A stretch of DNA of 32,700 bases from CAYGTK01 sp964352775 (lineage in GTDB: Bacteria > Bacteroidota > Bacteroidia > Chitinophagales > CAIOSU01): the NCBI GenBank assembly GCA_964352775.1, contig CAYGTK010000014.1, forward strand, positions 1 to 32,700, written 5' to 3'. Shown here piece after piece: positions 1-8,749 of the stretch (the first letter of the stretch is position 1; each line of letters starts with the position of its first letter). The notes under the pieces are model-generated. The model ran no database searches. It had not been told where the DNA came from and saw nothing but the letters and a program-made list of their open reading frames with translations. The position numbers and the translations under genes were made by a program.

Positions 1-7
1 ACCAATA

Positions 8-520
8 GTGTTAAATTTCTTTGACGACAATTGGTATGCTATGGCCAATTGCGCTTTTCGGTTAAATAACAAACCAATAAATCTTCACTTAACCTTAAAA
101 ATCGAAACACAATCTGATGGTGGTTCAAAGTGGGTAATTGTAGGGGTAGCGGGTGATGTTTTCAAGTTAACGGGTCAGCAAAATCCGGCAAAGTACTTAA
201 CGCCCGTTTCACATTCGTTAAATTTCATGGGCTTGCGAAAGGTATTTGATGAAAAAGGTGAGTTGGTAAATTACTTTAATTCAAACTTGAAGCTGGACGA
301 TCTATCCATCTTCTATTACATGGCATACAGCGGTCAGTTACAGTTTGAACATACCAAGTCATTGAGTTTCCATTTTTTGCAGATTGATGGATGGATTTTT
401 CGTGTCGATCAGTTCAACCGTAACTATTTTAATACGGGTTGGTTAATTGCCGATTTAATGAAGGCAACTTTTCATGATAAATCAATCTACTCCAACAGTA
501 TACTGAACATAGCTCAATGA
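8..520 (+). CDS. Hypothetical protein, probably 5'-partial
   Basis: I do not recognise this family. The reading frame is open to the left edge of the window (the codons before the GTG at 8 are sense), so the true start is probably outside and only about 170 C-terminal residues are seen. The visible part is soluble-looking, rich in aromatic residues and asparagine, with no membrane segment and no signal peptide. Its stop overlaps the start of the next gene by four bases (ATGA at 517-520), so the two are probably co-translated and may work together. The next gene encodes a likely exported TSP3 protein, but this gives no direct clue to function. Confidence 0.6.
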   Translation: MLNFFDDNWYAMANCAFRLNNKPINLHLTLKIETQSDGGSKWVIVGVAGDVFKLTGQQNPAKYLTPVSHSLNFMGLRKVFDEKGELVNYFNSNLKLDDLSIFYYMAYSGQLQFEHTKSLSFHFLQIDGWIFRVDQFNRNYFNTGWLIADLMKATFHDKSIYSNSILNIAQ

Positions 521-2280
521 GAAAACTCTCTATTTTGGTGCTTTTTGCCATGACCTTTCATTGTTTGGCCAGTGCTCAAGACTTAACTCCAGAGGCAGAA
601 TTGATGTATAGGAAGAAAGCACTGCAAAGAACACAGGAGTTGAATGCTGCAATGAATTTAATCGCTAGTGATAATAGTGATGGTGTTGAAGAACAGGTTT
701 TTTTCAATGATGTAATGAACAGACTGTTCCACAGCAGCTCAAAACTATTCAAAGACCCAGAACAAACGAATATAGTTGATGATATAGACCCATTAAACAC
801 TAAACTGGGCAGTAAGGCAAATCCTGCAGCTAAACGGGGGCTAGATTATTTTCAGGTTTTGTGGAAAAAGTATCAGCCCTACTCGAGTTCATCAATTCAG
901 TTTTCCTCCATGCAGGTAAGCAGCATTTTTTCCACACCAAACGGATATTTTTTACTGGTGTATTACAGCAGCTATTTTAATGGCCGGCATGGAACCATTA
1001 ACGATATACCTTATCAGAAAAACAATAGAATTATTGAGTTTGAGCTTGTTCGAATTCCTGGAAGTAACGACTACGTCCCTTGCATTGTAAATATAAGATT
1101 TGAAGATTCCGAGCAATCGCGAAGACCCACACCACCTCTTGATAAACTTCCGGAAAGCGATAGAGATGGAGACGGTATATCAGACCGAAGAGATAAATGT
1201 CCGGACGAATACGGACTGTTTTCAAGAGACGGCTGCCCAGATTTAAACGATAGGGATGGAGATGGGATTAATGACTTAGAAGATGTTTGCCCGGATAACC
1301 CAGGAACCTTGGCAACCGGTGGCTGCCCCGATAGGGATGGCGATTTGGTGCCCGACTATAGCGACCAATGCCCAAAAATTAAAGGCCTAGTAGTGTATAA
1401 TGGCTGCCCCGACACGGATGGTGATGAAATTCCTGATTATAAAGACGAATGCCCCTATGATGAAGGCCCAAGCAGAACCAACGGTTGCCCTGATAAGGAC
1501 TTTGACAATGTACCAGATAAGGATGATAAATGTCCAAAAGAATATGGCCCAGTAAGCAATCGAGGTTGCCCGGTAAAATCAAGCGAGACAATTACTAAAA
1601 CAAAGAAGAAGAATGGAAAAACCAAAATAAAAGCTTACACCAGTGATTCAAGACGAGTTAAAATGGCTTTTACAAGCATCGCTTCAACCCCTGTACTATC
1701 GTATATAGCCGATAATGACTCCTCCAAACTACGTGTAGATGATGAGCTTACTGTGTTGTTTGGTGGTGGCCTTATGTTCTTTATTCATAACGAAAGTAAA
1801 ATACTCAACTTCTCGTTCGGGGGCAGATATGTGCAAAAAGGGTTTTCATCAATATCTGGTGACGGGGGTTTCCTGTCTAAACCACTTAAATTTAACAATG
1901 TTAAGTTTGCTGTATTTGAGGTTCCGTTTAACTTCTACTTTAACTCAAGAGGCAAATCGGCTATTGCTGCATTATTCGGGATGTCTTTTAATTACACTTT
2001 CAATAACGTACAGTTCAACGATCCATTTACTTCCAACATGCAATATGACAGCAAGCTTGTAAACCCCTTTAATGCTGGATTCAGATTTGGAATTGGCTAT
2101 GTTGGCAACTTCAGAAACAAGGGAGGCCTCCATATTATGGCCTGTTACAGCAACGTAATATTACGAACAATAAATAACGACTTTGAATATTTCAATCAAA
2201 GCATGAAGGTTAAGCCCTTTCAAGACGAAAAATATAGATTAGGATACTTATCATTGGAATTGTCTTTGCGGCTATGGTAG
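517..2280 (+). CDS. Thrombospondin type 3 repeat outer-membrane protein
   Basis: 587 residues. Residues 1-20 form a signal peptide ending in SAQ. A domain of unknown function follows up to about residue 210. Residues 215 to about 353 carry five calcium-binding TSP3 repeats of the form DxDGDxxxDxxDxCP, each followed by a GCP turn. A lysine-rich linker leads to a C-terminal region of about 200 residues with alternating hydrophobic and aromatic strands that ends in tryptophan, as outer-membrane beta-barrels often do. In Bacteroidota, TSP3 repeats usually link a periplasmic or surface domain to an OmpA-like or barrel domain; no OmpA peptidoglycan-binding motif is evident here. The start overlaps the upstream gene. 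The fold is well supported; ligand and role are unknown. Confidence 0.8.
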   Translation: MRKLSILVLFAMTFHCLASAQDLTPEAELMYRKKALQRTQELNAAMNLIASDNSDGVEEQVFFNDVMNRLFHSSSKLFKDPEQTNIVDDIDPLNTKLGSKANPAAKRGLDYFQVLWKKYQPYSSSSIQFSSMQVSSIFSTPNGYFLLVYYSSYFNGRHGTINDIPYQKNNRIIEFELVRIPGSNDYVPCIVNIRFEDSEQSRRPTPPLDKLPESDRDGDGISDRRDKCPDEYGLFSRDGCPDLNDRDGDGINDLEDVCPDNPGTLATGGCPDRDGDLVPDYSDQCPKIKGLVVYNGCPDTDGDEIPDYKDECPYDEGPSRTNGCPDKDFDNVPDKDDKCPKEYGPVSNRGCPVKSSETITKTKKKNGKTKIKAYTSDSRRVKMAFTSIASTPVLSYIADNDSSKLRVDDELTVLFGGGLMFFIHNESKILNFSFGGRYVQKGFSSISGDGGFLSKPLKFNNVKFAVFEVPFNFYFNSRGKSAIAALFGMSFNYTFNNVQFNDPFTSNMQYDSKLVNPFNAGFRFGIGYVGNFRNKGGLHIMACYSNVILRTINNDFEYFNQSMKVKPFQDEKYRLGYLSLELSLRLW

Positions 2281-2286
2281 CCGCAA
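2266..2286 (+). terminator. Hairpin overlapping the stop codon of the TSP3 gene
   Basis: TTGCGGCTA and TAGCCGCAA form a perfect 9-bp stem with a TGG loop, and the TAG stop codon lies in the right arm. There is no T-run after it, so it is at best a weak intrinsic terminator or an mRNA 3'-end stabiliser. Confidence 0.35.
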
Positions 2287-2627
2287 GCACCCCACTTATA
2301 AAGATTCTAAAATCACAAAGCAAAAGATAATAAATCAACATGATTCACCAATCAAATAGACCAAAATCGATTTTTCAAGGCAGAAGTTTCAGTTAAAAAT
2401 TAAGCCCTGTATAACACTACCTTAGTCAATTCGTAATTTAAACAATGAACATTTGAATAGAAATATCACATTTACAATTAAAGTCTAGTGCTTGTTAGTA
2501 TAAACTATACCTTCAAAGTCTATTTTCAAGGAGCGGAAAAACATAATTTTAACAGGAAAGTATTTTGGATTAATCACAAAGGGAAGTTATTTAACTCCGT
2601 GATTAGAAAAAGACTTTTTTCAATTTA
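2287..2627. other. AT-rich intergenic region before the defence locus
   Basis: About 340 bases without a gene. I see no RNA gene. The only clear structure is the nested inverted repeat near its right end, listed separately. No convincing TAnnTTTG promoter box was found. Confidence 0.5.
2571..2605. promoter_or_regulatory. Nested inverted repeat 23 bp before hsdM
   Basis: TAATCAC (2571-2577) pairs perfectly with GTGATTA (2599-2605). Inside lies a second inverted repeat, AGTTA-TT-TAACT (2585-2596). A short A-run and T-run follow at 2606-2620. The element could be an operator for a regulator of the restriction locus or a leader hairpin. No adjacent controller gene was found. This is inference from symmetry and position only. 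Confidence 0.4.
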
Positions 2628-4220
2628 GTGACAAAATTTACAGAATTGATATCTAAAGAACTACAGCAGAAGGTAAGGGCATTGTGGGATAAGTTTTGGA
2701 GCGGAGGCCTATCAAATCCGTTAACTGCGATTGAGCAGATTACTTATCTGCTATTTATGAAGCATATTGACGAGCTAGATTTGAAGCGCCAAAGGGATAA
2801 TGACATATCTGGGGGCAAGTATAAGTCTATCTTTTCTGGAATGTATCAACCACCTGGCACTAGTAAGGAAGAAGACCAAGTTCCAAAGAGTTTACTACGA
2901 TGGGGTGCCTTTAGTAAAAGGCCCGCTCAAGAAATGTTTACACAGATGCAAACGCAGATATTTCCTTTTGTGAAAACTTTGGGGGGAGAGCAATCACACT
3001 TCACTAGGCATATGGAGAATGCTGTATTTGTTATACCAAAGGCCAGCCTATTGGTAGAGGCAGTTAAAACTATTGATACAATTTACAACGACTTAAAAGG
3101 GGAGAATAGGTTTATTGATGCACAGGGAGATGTTTATGAAATGTTATTGAGCCAATTAAGTGGGGCAGGAAAGAATGGGCAGTTTAGGACACCTACCCAC
3201 CTGATTGAAATGATAGTAGAATTGGTGAATCCAAAGCTGGGTGCTAAAATTGCCGATCCGGCCTGCGGATCTGCAGGGTTTCTATTGGGCGCTTATAAAT
3301 ATATCGTTAGTCGGCATACCAGCGAATTAGAAAAAGACGAAAACGGCTTCCAACGAGGCTCAACAGGCGATCTCCTGTCTGAGAATGATTTCAAGAGATT
3401 AGAAGAGAATACATTTTATGGTTTTGACATTGATCAGACTATGATTCGTATTGCACTTATGAACCTTATGATGCATGGTATCAATAAACCGCACATTGAT
3501 TACATGGATACACTTAGCAAGCGTTATAACGAAGACAATGAATACGACATAGTTCTTGCCAATCCACCTTTTACCGGTAGCGTCGATAAAGGGGATATTA
3601 ACGAAAGCTTTGAACTGGACAGTACAAAAAGTGAACTGCTATTTGTAGAACGTATATACAAAATGCTACGTAGCGGTGGTACGGCTGGAGTTGTAGTGCC
3701 CCAAGGGGTACTGTTTGGCAGTAGCAATATGTACCAGCAGCTACGCGAACTAATAATTAGACGTTGCGAACTGCGCGCCGTTATCTCCATGCCGTCGGGG
3801 TTTTTCAAACCATATACTGGGGTAGCTACAGCGGTATTGATATTTACCAAAGGAGGGGAGACGGAAAATGTGTGGTTTTATGATATGGGAAGCGATGGGT
3901 ACAGTAAAGATGATAAACGAAATCCATTGACCAATAAAAATGGAACGCGCGATTATGGTGACTTGCATAAGGTAATTAAAGAATTTAAGCAAAAAAACAA
4001 AAATACCGATCGAAAGGAGCAACACTTTATTGTATCGTTGAAAGAAATAGTAAAAAACAAGTACGACCTAAGCTTTAATCGATACCATGAAGAGGTGTAC
4101 GAAGAAATAGAATACGAAGAGCCAATGGCTATTTTAGAAAAGCTGATTGGTGTTGATGGAAAAGGTGGATTGGAAAATGAGATTACCGAAGGATTAAAGG
4201 ATTTGAAGAAGCTGCTATGA
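2628..4220 (+). CDS. hsdM: Type I restriction-modification DNA methyltransferase subunit M
   Basis: 530 residues, a normal length for HsdM. It transfers a methyl group from S-adenosylmethionine to adenine in the site chosen by the S subunit. The N-terminal helical HsdM domain covers about residues 10-150. The methyltransferase domain follows, with SAM motif I DPACGSAG at 210-217 and catalytic motif IV NPPF at 312-315. The start is GTG. Its stop overlaps the next gene (ATGA at 4217-4220), consistent with translational coupling to the S subunit. There is no hsdR gene on either side in the window, and downstream genes encode an ATPase and an HNH nuclease instead. Confidence 0.95.
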   Translation: MTKFTELISKELQQKVRALWDKFWSGGLSNPLTAIEQITYLLFMKHIDELDLKRQRDNDISGGKYKSIFSGMYQPPGTSKEEDQVPKSLLRWGAFSKRPAQEMFTQMQTQIFPFVKTLGGEQSHFTRHMENAVFVIPKASLLVEAVKTIDTIYNDLKGENRFIDAQGDVYEMLLSQLSGAGKNGQFRTPTHLIEMIVELVNPKLGAKIADPACGSAGFLLGAYKYIVSRHTSELEKDENGFQRGSTGDLLSENDFKRLEENTFYGFDIDQTMIRIALMNLMMHGINKPHIDYMDTLSKRYNEDNEYDIVLANPPFTGSVDKGDINESFELDSTKSELLFVERIYKMLRSGGTAGVVVPQGVLFGSSNMYQQLRELIIRRCELRAVISMPSGFFKPYTGVATAVLIFTKGGETENVWFYDMGSDGYSKDDKRNPLTNKNGTRDYGDLHKVIKEFKQKNKNTDRKEQHFIVSLKEIVKNKYDLSFNRYHEEVYEEIEYEEPMAILEKLIGVDGKGGLENEITEGLKDLKKLL

Positions 4221-4504
4221 GAGACTGGGTAAAAGCCAGGTTAGGCGACATCTTTTCCATCCAAAAAGGAAAAAAGCACAGCGTTTTGGATAGTTATTCA
4301 AATGGTGCTACAAGAGTTCTAACGATTAATGACTTAAGAAATAACGACTTACTTAAATACACGCTTGATGGTGATGGTGTTAAAGTCACCAAGGATGATG
4401 TTTTAATTGCATGGGATGGTGCCAATGCTGGGACAATTGGGTTTAACTTAGAAGGTTTTGCAGGAAGTACAATTGCGGCTCTAAAAAAAGAAAGGAGTGG
4501 ATAG
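4217..4504 (+). CDS. hsdS: Type I specificity subunit S, N-terminal fragment (frameshifted)
   Basis: 95 residues covering the first part of target-recognition domain 1 of an HsdS protein. The frame runs through CTA AAA AAA GAA and stops at the TAG of 4502-4504. Stepping back one base within the A-run opens a frame that carries on without a stop to 5973, encoding the rest of the specificity protein. The two pieces are therefore one gene split by a one-base difference in an A7 run. The start is the ATG that overlaps the hsdM stop. Whether the break is a sequencing error, phase variation or a recoding site cannot be told from one sequence. Confidence 0.8.
   Translation: MRDWVKARLGDIFSIQKGKKHSVLDSYSNGATRVLTINDLRNNDLLKYTLDGDGVKVTKDDVLIAWDGANAGTIGFNLEGFAGSTIAALKKERSG
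4481..4492 (+). other. A7 run at the hsdS frame break (slippery sequence)
   Basis: Seven adenines at 4483-4489 are read in the zero frame as A_AAA_AAA, the X_XXY_YYZ pattern of -1 slippery heptamers. A -1 slip gives L-K-K-R-K-E-W and continues into the main hsdS frame. The same result follows from an eighth A by replication slippage or from a corrected sequencing error. An AAAGGAG stretch lies immediately downstream. Confidence 0.6.
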
Positions 4505-4668
4505 AACCTCAGTACGTTGGCAGATTTCTCCAGTCTCGATTTTATGATTTACAAAAAATCGCAGTTGGCGCAACCATACCTCATATCATTCGAGATTTAC
4601 TTTTACGCTTCGAAATTCCACTTCCTCCACTTCAAGATCAGATTAAAATAGCGCTACTACTAAAGCAA

Positions 4669-5973
4669 GTGGAAAATTTGATTGCTAAGCGTAAGGAAAG
4701 CATTGATTTGTTGGACGAGCTAGTGAGAAGCACTTTTTTGGAGATGTTCTGGAATGTGTCTGCCAAAAAATCATGGCCAAAAAATACTATTGAAAGCTAT
4801 GCCTTAGACAAAAAGGGGAGTATGCGCACAGGGCCATTTGGTAGCGATTTGTTGCATGATGAATTTGCAGATGAAGGTGATGTGATGGTGCTAGGTATTG
4901 ATAATGTGGTAAATAATTACTTTGAAAGAGGCAAACCAAGATATATCTCAATTGAAAAATTCGAAAAGCTTAAACGGTATAGAGTAAATGCTGGTGACGT
5001 TTTAATAAGCATTATGGCAACAAATGGGAGGTCAGCAGTTGTCCCAAATGATATACCGATGGCAATTAATACAAAACACCTTGCTGCTATTTCCCTTAAT
5101 GAAAAGAAAATGCTGCCTTATTACCTAAAGTATGCTTTTCAATACCACCCTCAAGTAGAAAGGCAACTTCTAAGTAATATGAAGGGTGCGATAATGAGGG
5201 GGCTAAATCTTACCATTATTAAGAGCATTGAGTTACGAAATCCACCCCTAGCGTTACAGAATAGGTTTGCAAAGTTTGCTATTGGTTTTGAAAGATTACG
5301 AGAAGGGCTTCAATCTCACCTAACAGAACTAGAAAATCTCTACGGTTCATTAAGCCAACGAGCTTTTAAGGGGGCTTTAGATTTGGATAGCATAGCCATT
5401 GACCACATTATTCCTCGCAACAAAGGTGGTAGTGATGAGTTTGAAAACTTACAGCTGTTAACGCTACAGGATAATATTCGGAAAAAAGATATGATGCCAG
5501 ATGAGTGGTTAGAACGAAAAGCACGATTTGATGACCATGTATATTCTCAGCTGCAACCTGTTGAGCCTGAGCCACCACGAGACAAAGAAGAGCGACCCAA
5601 GGACAAAATACTTACTGATCCTGTTACCGTGTCTCAGTTTGCACGATGGATGAAAGAAGAGTTTACAGGGAAGTACTTCACTACCGAAATGTTTATTCGT
5701 TTTTGCAAAGAAGAACAGCTTACGCACCCTTACTACTTTACCTCTAAAGAGCTAAAGGAAAATAGGAAAGTGGATGAGGCACTGGATTTGAAAAAAATGC
5801 TATTTGATGCAATTCAGGGCAAAAACGACTTCATTAGACTTAAACAAGAGTTTATCAATGCCGAAATCAACGATGTACTCCAGTTAGTGCGTCCAGAAGA
5901 TCGAAATCTGTTAGAGGAAAAAGAGCCTGAAATGCGTTCAGGAATCTATTTAAAAGTAATAGATGAGACTTAA
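4669..5973 (+). CDS. hsdS: Type I specificity subunit S, main part, with C-terminal HNH-like domain
   Basis: 434 residues from GTG 4669. Homologous sequence begins at 4489, directly after the A7 run, so this start is only the first usable codon of the downstream fragment. Order: the central conserved helix of HsdS (residues 1-25), target-recognition domain 2 (about 35-205), the distal conserved helix (about 207-235), then an HNH-like motif: D245-H246-I-I-P, a GG turn at 253-254, N260 in ENLQLL, and N269 in DNIRKK. The zinc-binding cysteine pairs of many HNH domains are missing. About 150 further residues are unrecognised. An HsdS normally ends after the distal helix, so the tail is an unusual fusion. 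It overlaps the next gene by 11 bases. Confidence 0.85.
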   Translation: MENLIAKRKESIDLLDELVRSTFLEMFWNVSAKKSWPKNTIESYALDKKGSMRTGPFGSDLLHDEFADEGDVMVLGIDNVVNNYFERGKPRYISIEKFEKLKRYRVNAGDVLISIMATNGRSAVVPNDIPMAINTKHLAAISLNEKKMLPYYLKYAFQYHPQVERQLLSNMKGAIMRGLNLTIIKSIELRNPPLALQNRFAKFAIGFERLREGLQSHLTELENLYGSLSQRAFKGALDLDSIAIDHIIPRNKGGSDEFENLQLLTLQDNIRKKDMMPDEWLERKARFDDHVYSQLQPVEPEPPRDKEERPKDKILTDPVTVSQFARWMKEEFTGKYFTTEMFIRFCKEEQLTHPYYFTSKELKENRKVDEALDLKKMLFDAIQGKNDFIRLKQEFINAEINDVLQLVRPEDRNLLEEKEPEMRSGIYLKVIDET

Positions 5974-7660
5974 ATCAGTAACCATATATGGCAACGACTT
6001 CAGGAGCCTTACGGTTAACCGTAAGTATGAATTTAATGTAAATTCACGGACTGACCGGCTTTCTACGAAATGCTTTGCTGGGCTAAACGGTAGCGGCAAA
6101 TCAAATATGTTAGAGTTAATTGCCGAGATATTTTACTATCTAGAATACGAGCAGATTCTTCCAGAGGATGAGCGGCTAAAACTGGCCAAGGGTTTTGGTT
6201 TTGAAATTGAGTACCAAATTCCTCTACGAGAAGTGGTTATTGCGGGCTCTAAAGGTACTGCCCAACTGCCAGACTCTTTCCATAATTGGTACCAAGTTAG
6301 GGTGCAAAAATTTATAGACGCACTGCCAGAATATGCATCGAAAAAGATAGAGCTAGCAAACACAACCAAATTAGAAAATAGTTATGAAAGGCTTTCAGGC
6401 CCTCTTGGATTATACCTGCCGGCAAAAATCTTGGCCTACACATCTGGTCAAAATGAACAACTCAGTAACCCTTTCTACAAGCTTAAATATCACTATTACA
6501 AAGAAGTGGAACGATTTAAAAATGAAGCCGCTGCTTATGATAGGATGCACTATATTGATAGCACACATAACTTCAATGTATTTATTGCTAATTACTTGCT
6601 GGGTGATGAGCGAAAGCTAGTCATAATGAAAAGAGCCTATAAAATTACAGGACTCAATTCGTTTAGAATCACAATCAACCGCCAAAACTGGCGAGCTAGT
6701 GACATTGATTTTTTTGGCAATACGGAGAATATCATCCAACGCCTACTAGCTTGTGCTACTTCTTGGGATATACGGCAAGTTTACGGCACAAAAAAGCGCG
6801 CTCAGTATGTAATTGACTTCCTTGTCAATGAATCAACTAGAAATGCTTTTAAATATCATTTTGGTAGCGCCATGGATTTGTACCGAGAGCTATACCAGTT
6901 GGAAATGCTCAACCTACATATGCATCAAAAGCAGGTGCGTGACCTTATTAATGATGGTCCAAAGTGGCTGAATATCTCCGACGAAATACCAGTCATTGAC
7001 CCTAATCAACAGATTTATAGGTTGGAGAAGATTTATATTGATAAGGTAATCGACCAAGAATCTAACACAACAAAACCTATTTACTACAAGAGTTTGTCTG
7101 ATGGTGAGCACCAGTTTAACGAAATCATTGGTACTATGCTGCTGATAGATAGCCCTGGCAGTTTGATATTACTGGATGAGCCGGACACGCATTTTAATCC
7201 CAAATGGCGAGCTAAGCTAATAAAACTGCTCAATGAAATGGCAGCTACAGAGTGGGATGATAAAGGGAGAATTACCAAAGTATGCAATCAGGAAGTAATT
7301 ATGACCACGCATTCTCCTTTTGCTATATCAGATAGCTATCGGGAAGATGTTTATGTTTTTGAGAAGACAAAACAGGGGGTGAGAATTGAAAACCCAAAAA
7401 TTAAAACCTATGGTGCGTCTATCGGGATGATTTTAGAGAATATTTTTAACCGCGATGCTAGTATATCAGATTTTGCCAATGAGGAGATTGAAGAATTAAA
7501 GGAAAAGACAAGGAGCATAAATCAGATCAATAAGGCTAAAGAGTCACTCAATGATTTTGGCGAGTCAATAGAGAAATTTGATGCTATCAGTTACATAATT
7601 GATAAGGAGTTAGCAATGGAGAAGAGGGCTAAGGACAGAGAAAAGAAAAAGGGTAAATGA
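5963..7660 (+). CDS. Restriction-associated ABC/OLD-type ATPase (Septu PtuA-like)
   Basis: 565 residues. Walker A GLNGSGKS lies at 40-47, an ABC-type signature SLSDGEHQ begins at 377, Walker B with LLDE ends at D405-E406, and the switch histidine is H450 in TTHSP. The long insert between Walker A and the signature is typical of SMC/OLD-like defence ATPases, and the C-terminal tail is a charged helix. I recall an NCBIfam family described as restriction-system-associated AAA ATPase, found beside HsdM/HsdS; I could not check this. With the HNH gene directly downstream (ATGA overlap at 7657-7660) it forms a pair with the layout of Septu PtuA/PtuB. Likely role: ATP- or nucleotide-gated control of the nuclease. 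Function is inferred. Confidence 0.85.
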   Translation: MRLKSVTIYGNDFRSLTVNRKYEFNVNSRTDRLSTKCFAGLNGSGKSNMLELIAEIFYYLEYEQILPEDERLKLAKGFGFEIEYQIPLREVVIAGSKGTAQLPDSFHNWYQVRVQKFIDALPEYASKKIELANTTKLENSYERLSGPLGLYLPAKILAYTSGQNEQLSNPFYKLKYHYYKEVERFKNEAAAYDRMHYIDSTHNFNVFIANYLLGDERKLVIMKRAYKITGLNSFRITINRQNWRASDIDFFGNTENIIQRLLACATSWDIRQVYGTKKRAQYVIDFLVNESTRNAFKYHFGSAMDLYRELYQLEMLNLHMHQKQVRDLINDGPKWLNISDEIPVIDPNQQIYRLEKIYIDKVIDQESNTTKPIYYKSLSDGEHQFNEIIGTMLLIDSPGSLILLDEPDTHFNPKWRAKLIKLLNEMAATEWDDKGRITKVCNQEVIMTTHSPFAISDSYREDVYVFEKTKQGVRIENPKIKTYGASIGMILENIFNRDASISDFANEEIEELKEKTRSINQINKAKESLNDFGESIEKFDAISYIIDKELAMEKRAKDREKKKGK

Positions 7661-8742
7661 TCTACGGATACAAATACAAGAAATTCAATATTGAGAAGTT
7701 CCATAAAGGAATCATGCATTTTTTCAAGTATTTAGTAGAGAGGGAGCCTGCTGAATATGACAGGAAAAAGATGTTTACAAAGGATTTTGAACCTTTGATT
7801 AAAGCTTCTAATAAGAAGTTTGAGCCCCTACTTAAAGACCTCGTTAAAGAATATCATAAGTTACCGACTGAAAAGAAGAACAAGGTCAAGGAGGCACTTA
7901 AAAACAATGCCAACATTAAGAGCATATGTGACAAAAAGGTAAAACCAGTTATGTATAAGGACTTCCAAAGCAAGTTTTCAAAAAAACTCAAAGCTTTTGA
8001 GGAGAAACTTTGGAAGGAGTATGAGCATAATAATACCATAAAGTCCTCATGTGGGACTGTTAAACAACATTTTGATGCATTTGTAAAAGAAGACTTTCAA
8101 AAGGCCATAATTTGTCCTTTTTGTGGTTTAAATGCGCTTAAGCCAAGTGGTGGTGAATACCGGGATGCATATGATCATTACCTCCCAAAAGCTTTATTCC
8201 CATTCATATCCGTACACTTTAAGAATTTAGCGCCTACGTGCCATGACTGTAACTCAAATGAAAAAAGGGCTAAGCCTGTAATTTACCAAAAGACTAACAC
8301 AAAGGATGAACCTAGAAAAGTATACTATCCGTTTGATTCAAGAATGAAGCATGATAACCTTGTTTTCAAAATTGTTCCTACTAAGACTTTTAATACTAAG
8401 TCTAAGTCAACTCTTTTGTCAAATCTGAAATGGAATTATGAAGTAAAGAAAGGAGGTACAAAAGATTCTCGCCTAGGTGTATGGGAAGATATCTACAGAG
8501 TACAAGGAAGATACAAAGAACGAATGCCGCAAGTTGAAAAGGAATGGTTTGAATGGATAAAGGATAGTTTCAAAGAAGCTAAAGAAGATAGCGTACCTTT
8601 TAATAAGTTTGTAAAGAGACGATTAGACGAAACAAAAAAACAAATTATGGTTTCAGAGAAGGGATTAATGAGGCACTCCTATGTTGAGTACATTCTCACT
8701 CTGCCAAAAATTGAAGAGAAACTTGAACTCCTAGTAAAATAG
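7657..8742 (+). CDS. HNH endonuclease of the restriction-associated locus (PtuB-like)
   Basis: 361 residues. The N-terminal 130 residues are lysine-rich and helical. The zinc-type HNH domain has C153-P-F-C156, D173-H174 as the catalytic pair, N190, and C195-H-D-C198-N as the second zinc pair. The C-terminal 160 residues are basic and unrecognised. It starts inside the stop of the ATPase gene. HNH nucleases make double-strand breaks or nicks with one metal ion. Here the protein probably supplies the cleavage that HsdR would give in an ordinary type I system, or acts as a Septu-like effector. It is longer than the PtuB proteins I remember, so the equivalence is not certain. Confidence 0.85.
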   Translation: MIYGYKYKKFNIEKFHKGIMHFFKYLVEREPAEYDRKKMFTKDFEPLIKASNKKFEPLLKDLVKEYHKLPTEKKNKVKEALKNNANIKSICDKKVKPVMYKDFQSKFSKKLKAFEEKLWKEYEHNNTIKSSCGTVKQHFDAFVKEDFQKAIICPFCGLNALKPSGGEYRDAYDHYLPKALFPFISVHFKNLAPTCHDCNSNEKRAKPVIYQKTNTKDEPRKVYYPFDSRMKHDNLVFKIVPTKTFNTKSKSTLLSNLKWNYEVKKGGTKDSRLGVWEDIYRVQGRYKERMPQVEKEWFEWIKDSFKEAKEDSVPFNKFVKRRLDETKKQIMVSEKGLMRHSYVEYILTLPKIEEKLELLVK

Positions 8743-8749
8743 AGGAGTT
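8726..8749 (+). terminator. Weak hairpin at the end of the defence locus
   Basis: AACTCCT and AGGAGTT pair across the stop codon of the HNH gene. No T-run follows, so termination by this element is doubtful. Confidence 0.25.

Noticed and set aside
1739..2062. Reading frame of 107 codons within the TSP3 gene
   Set aside because: It is a +1-frame shadow of the barrel region, has no recognisable features, and the main frame has a clear domain order.
3524..3850. Minus-strand frame opposite hsdM
   Set aside because: It lies opposite conserved methyltransferase motifs, has no upstream signals, and has the composition of a reverse-strand shadow.
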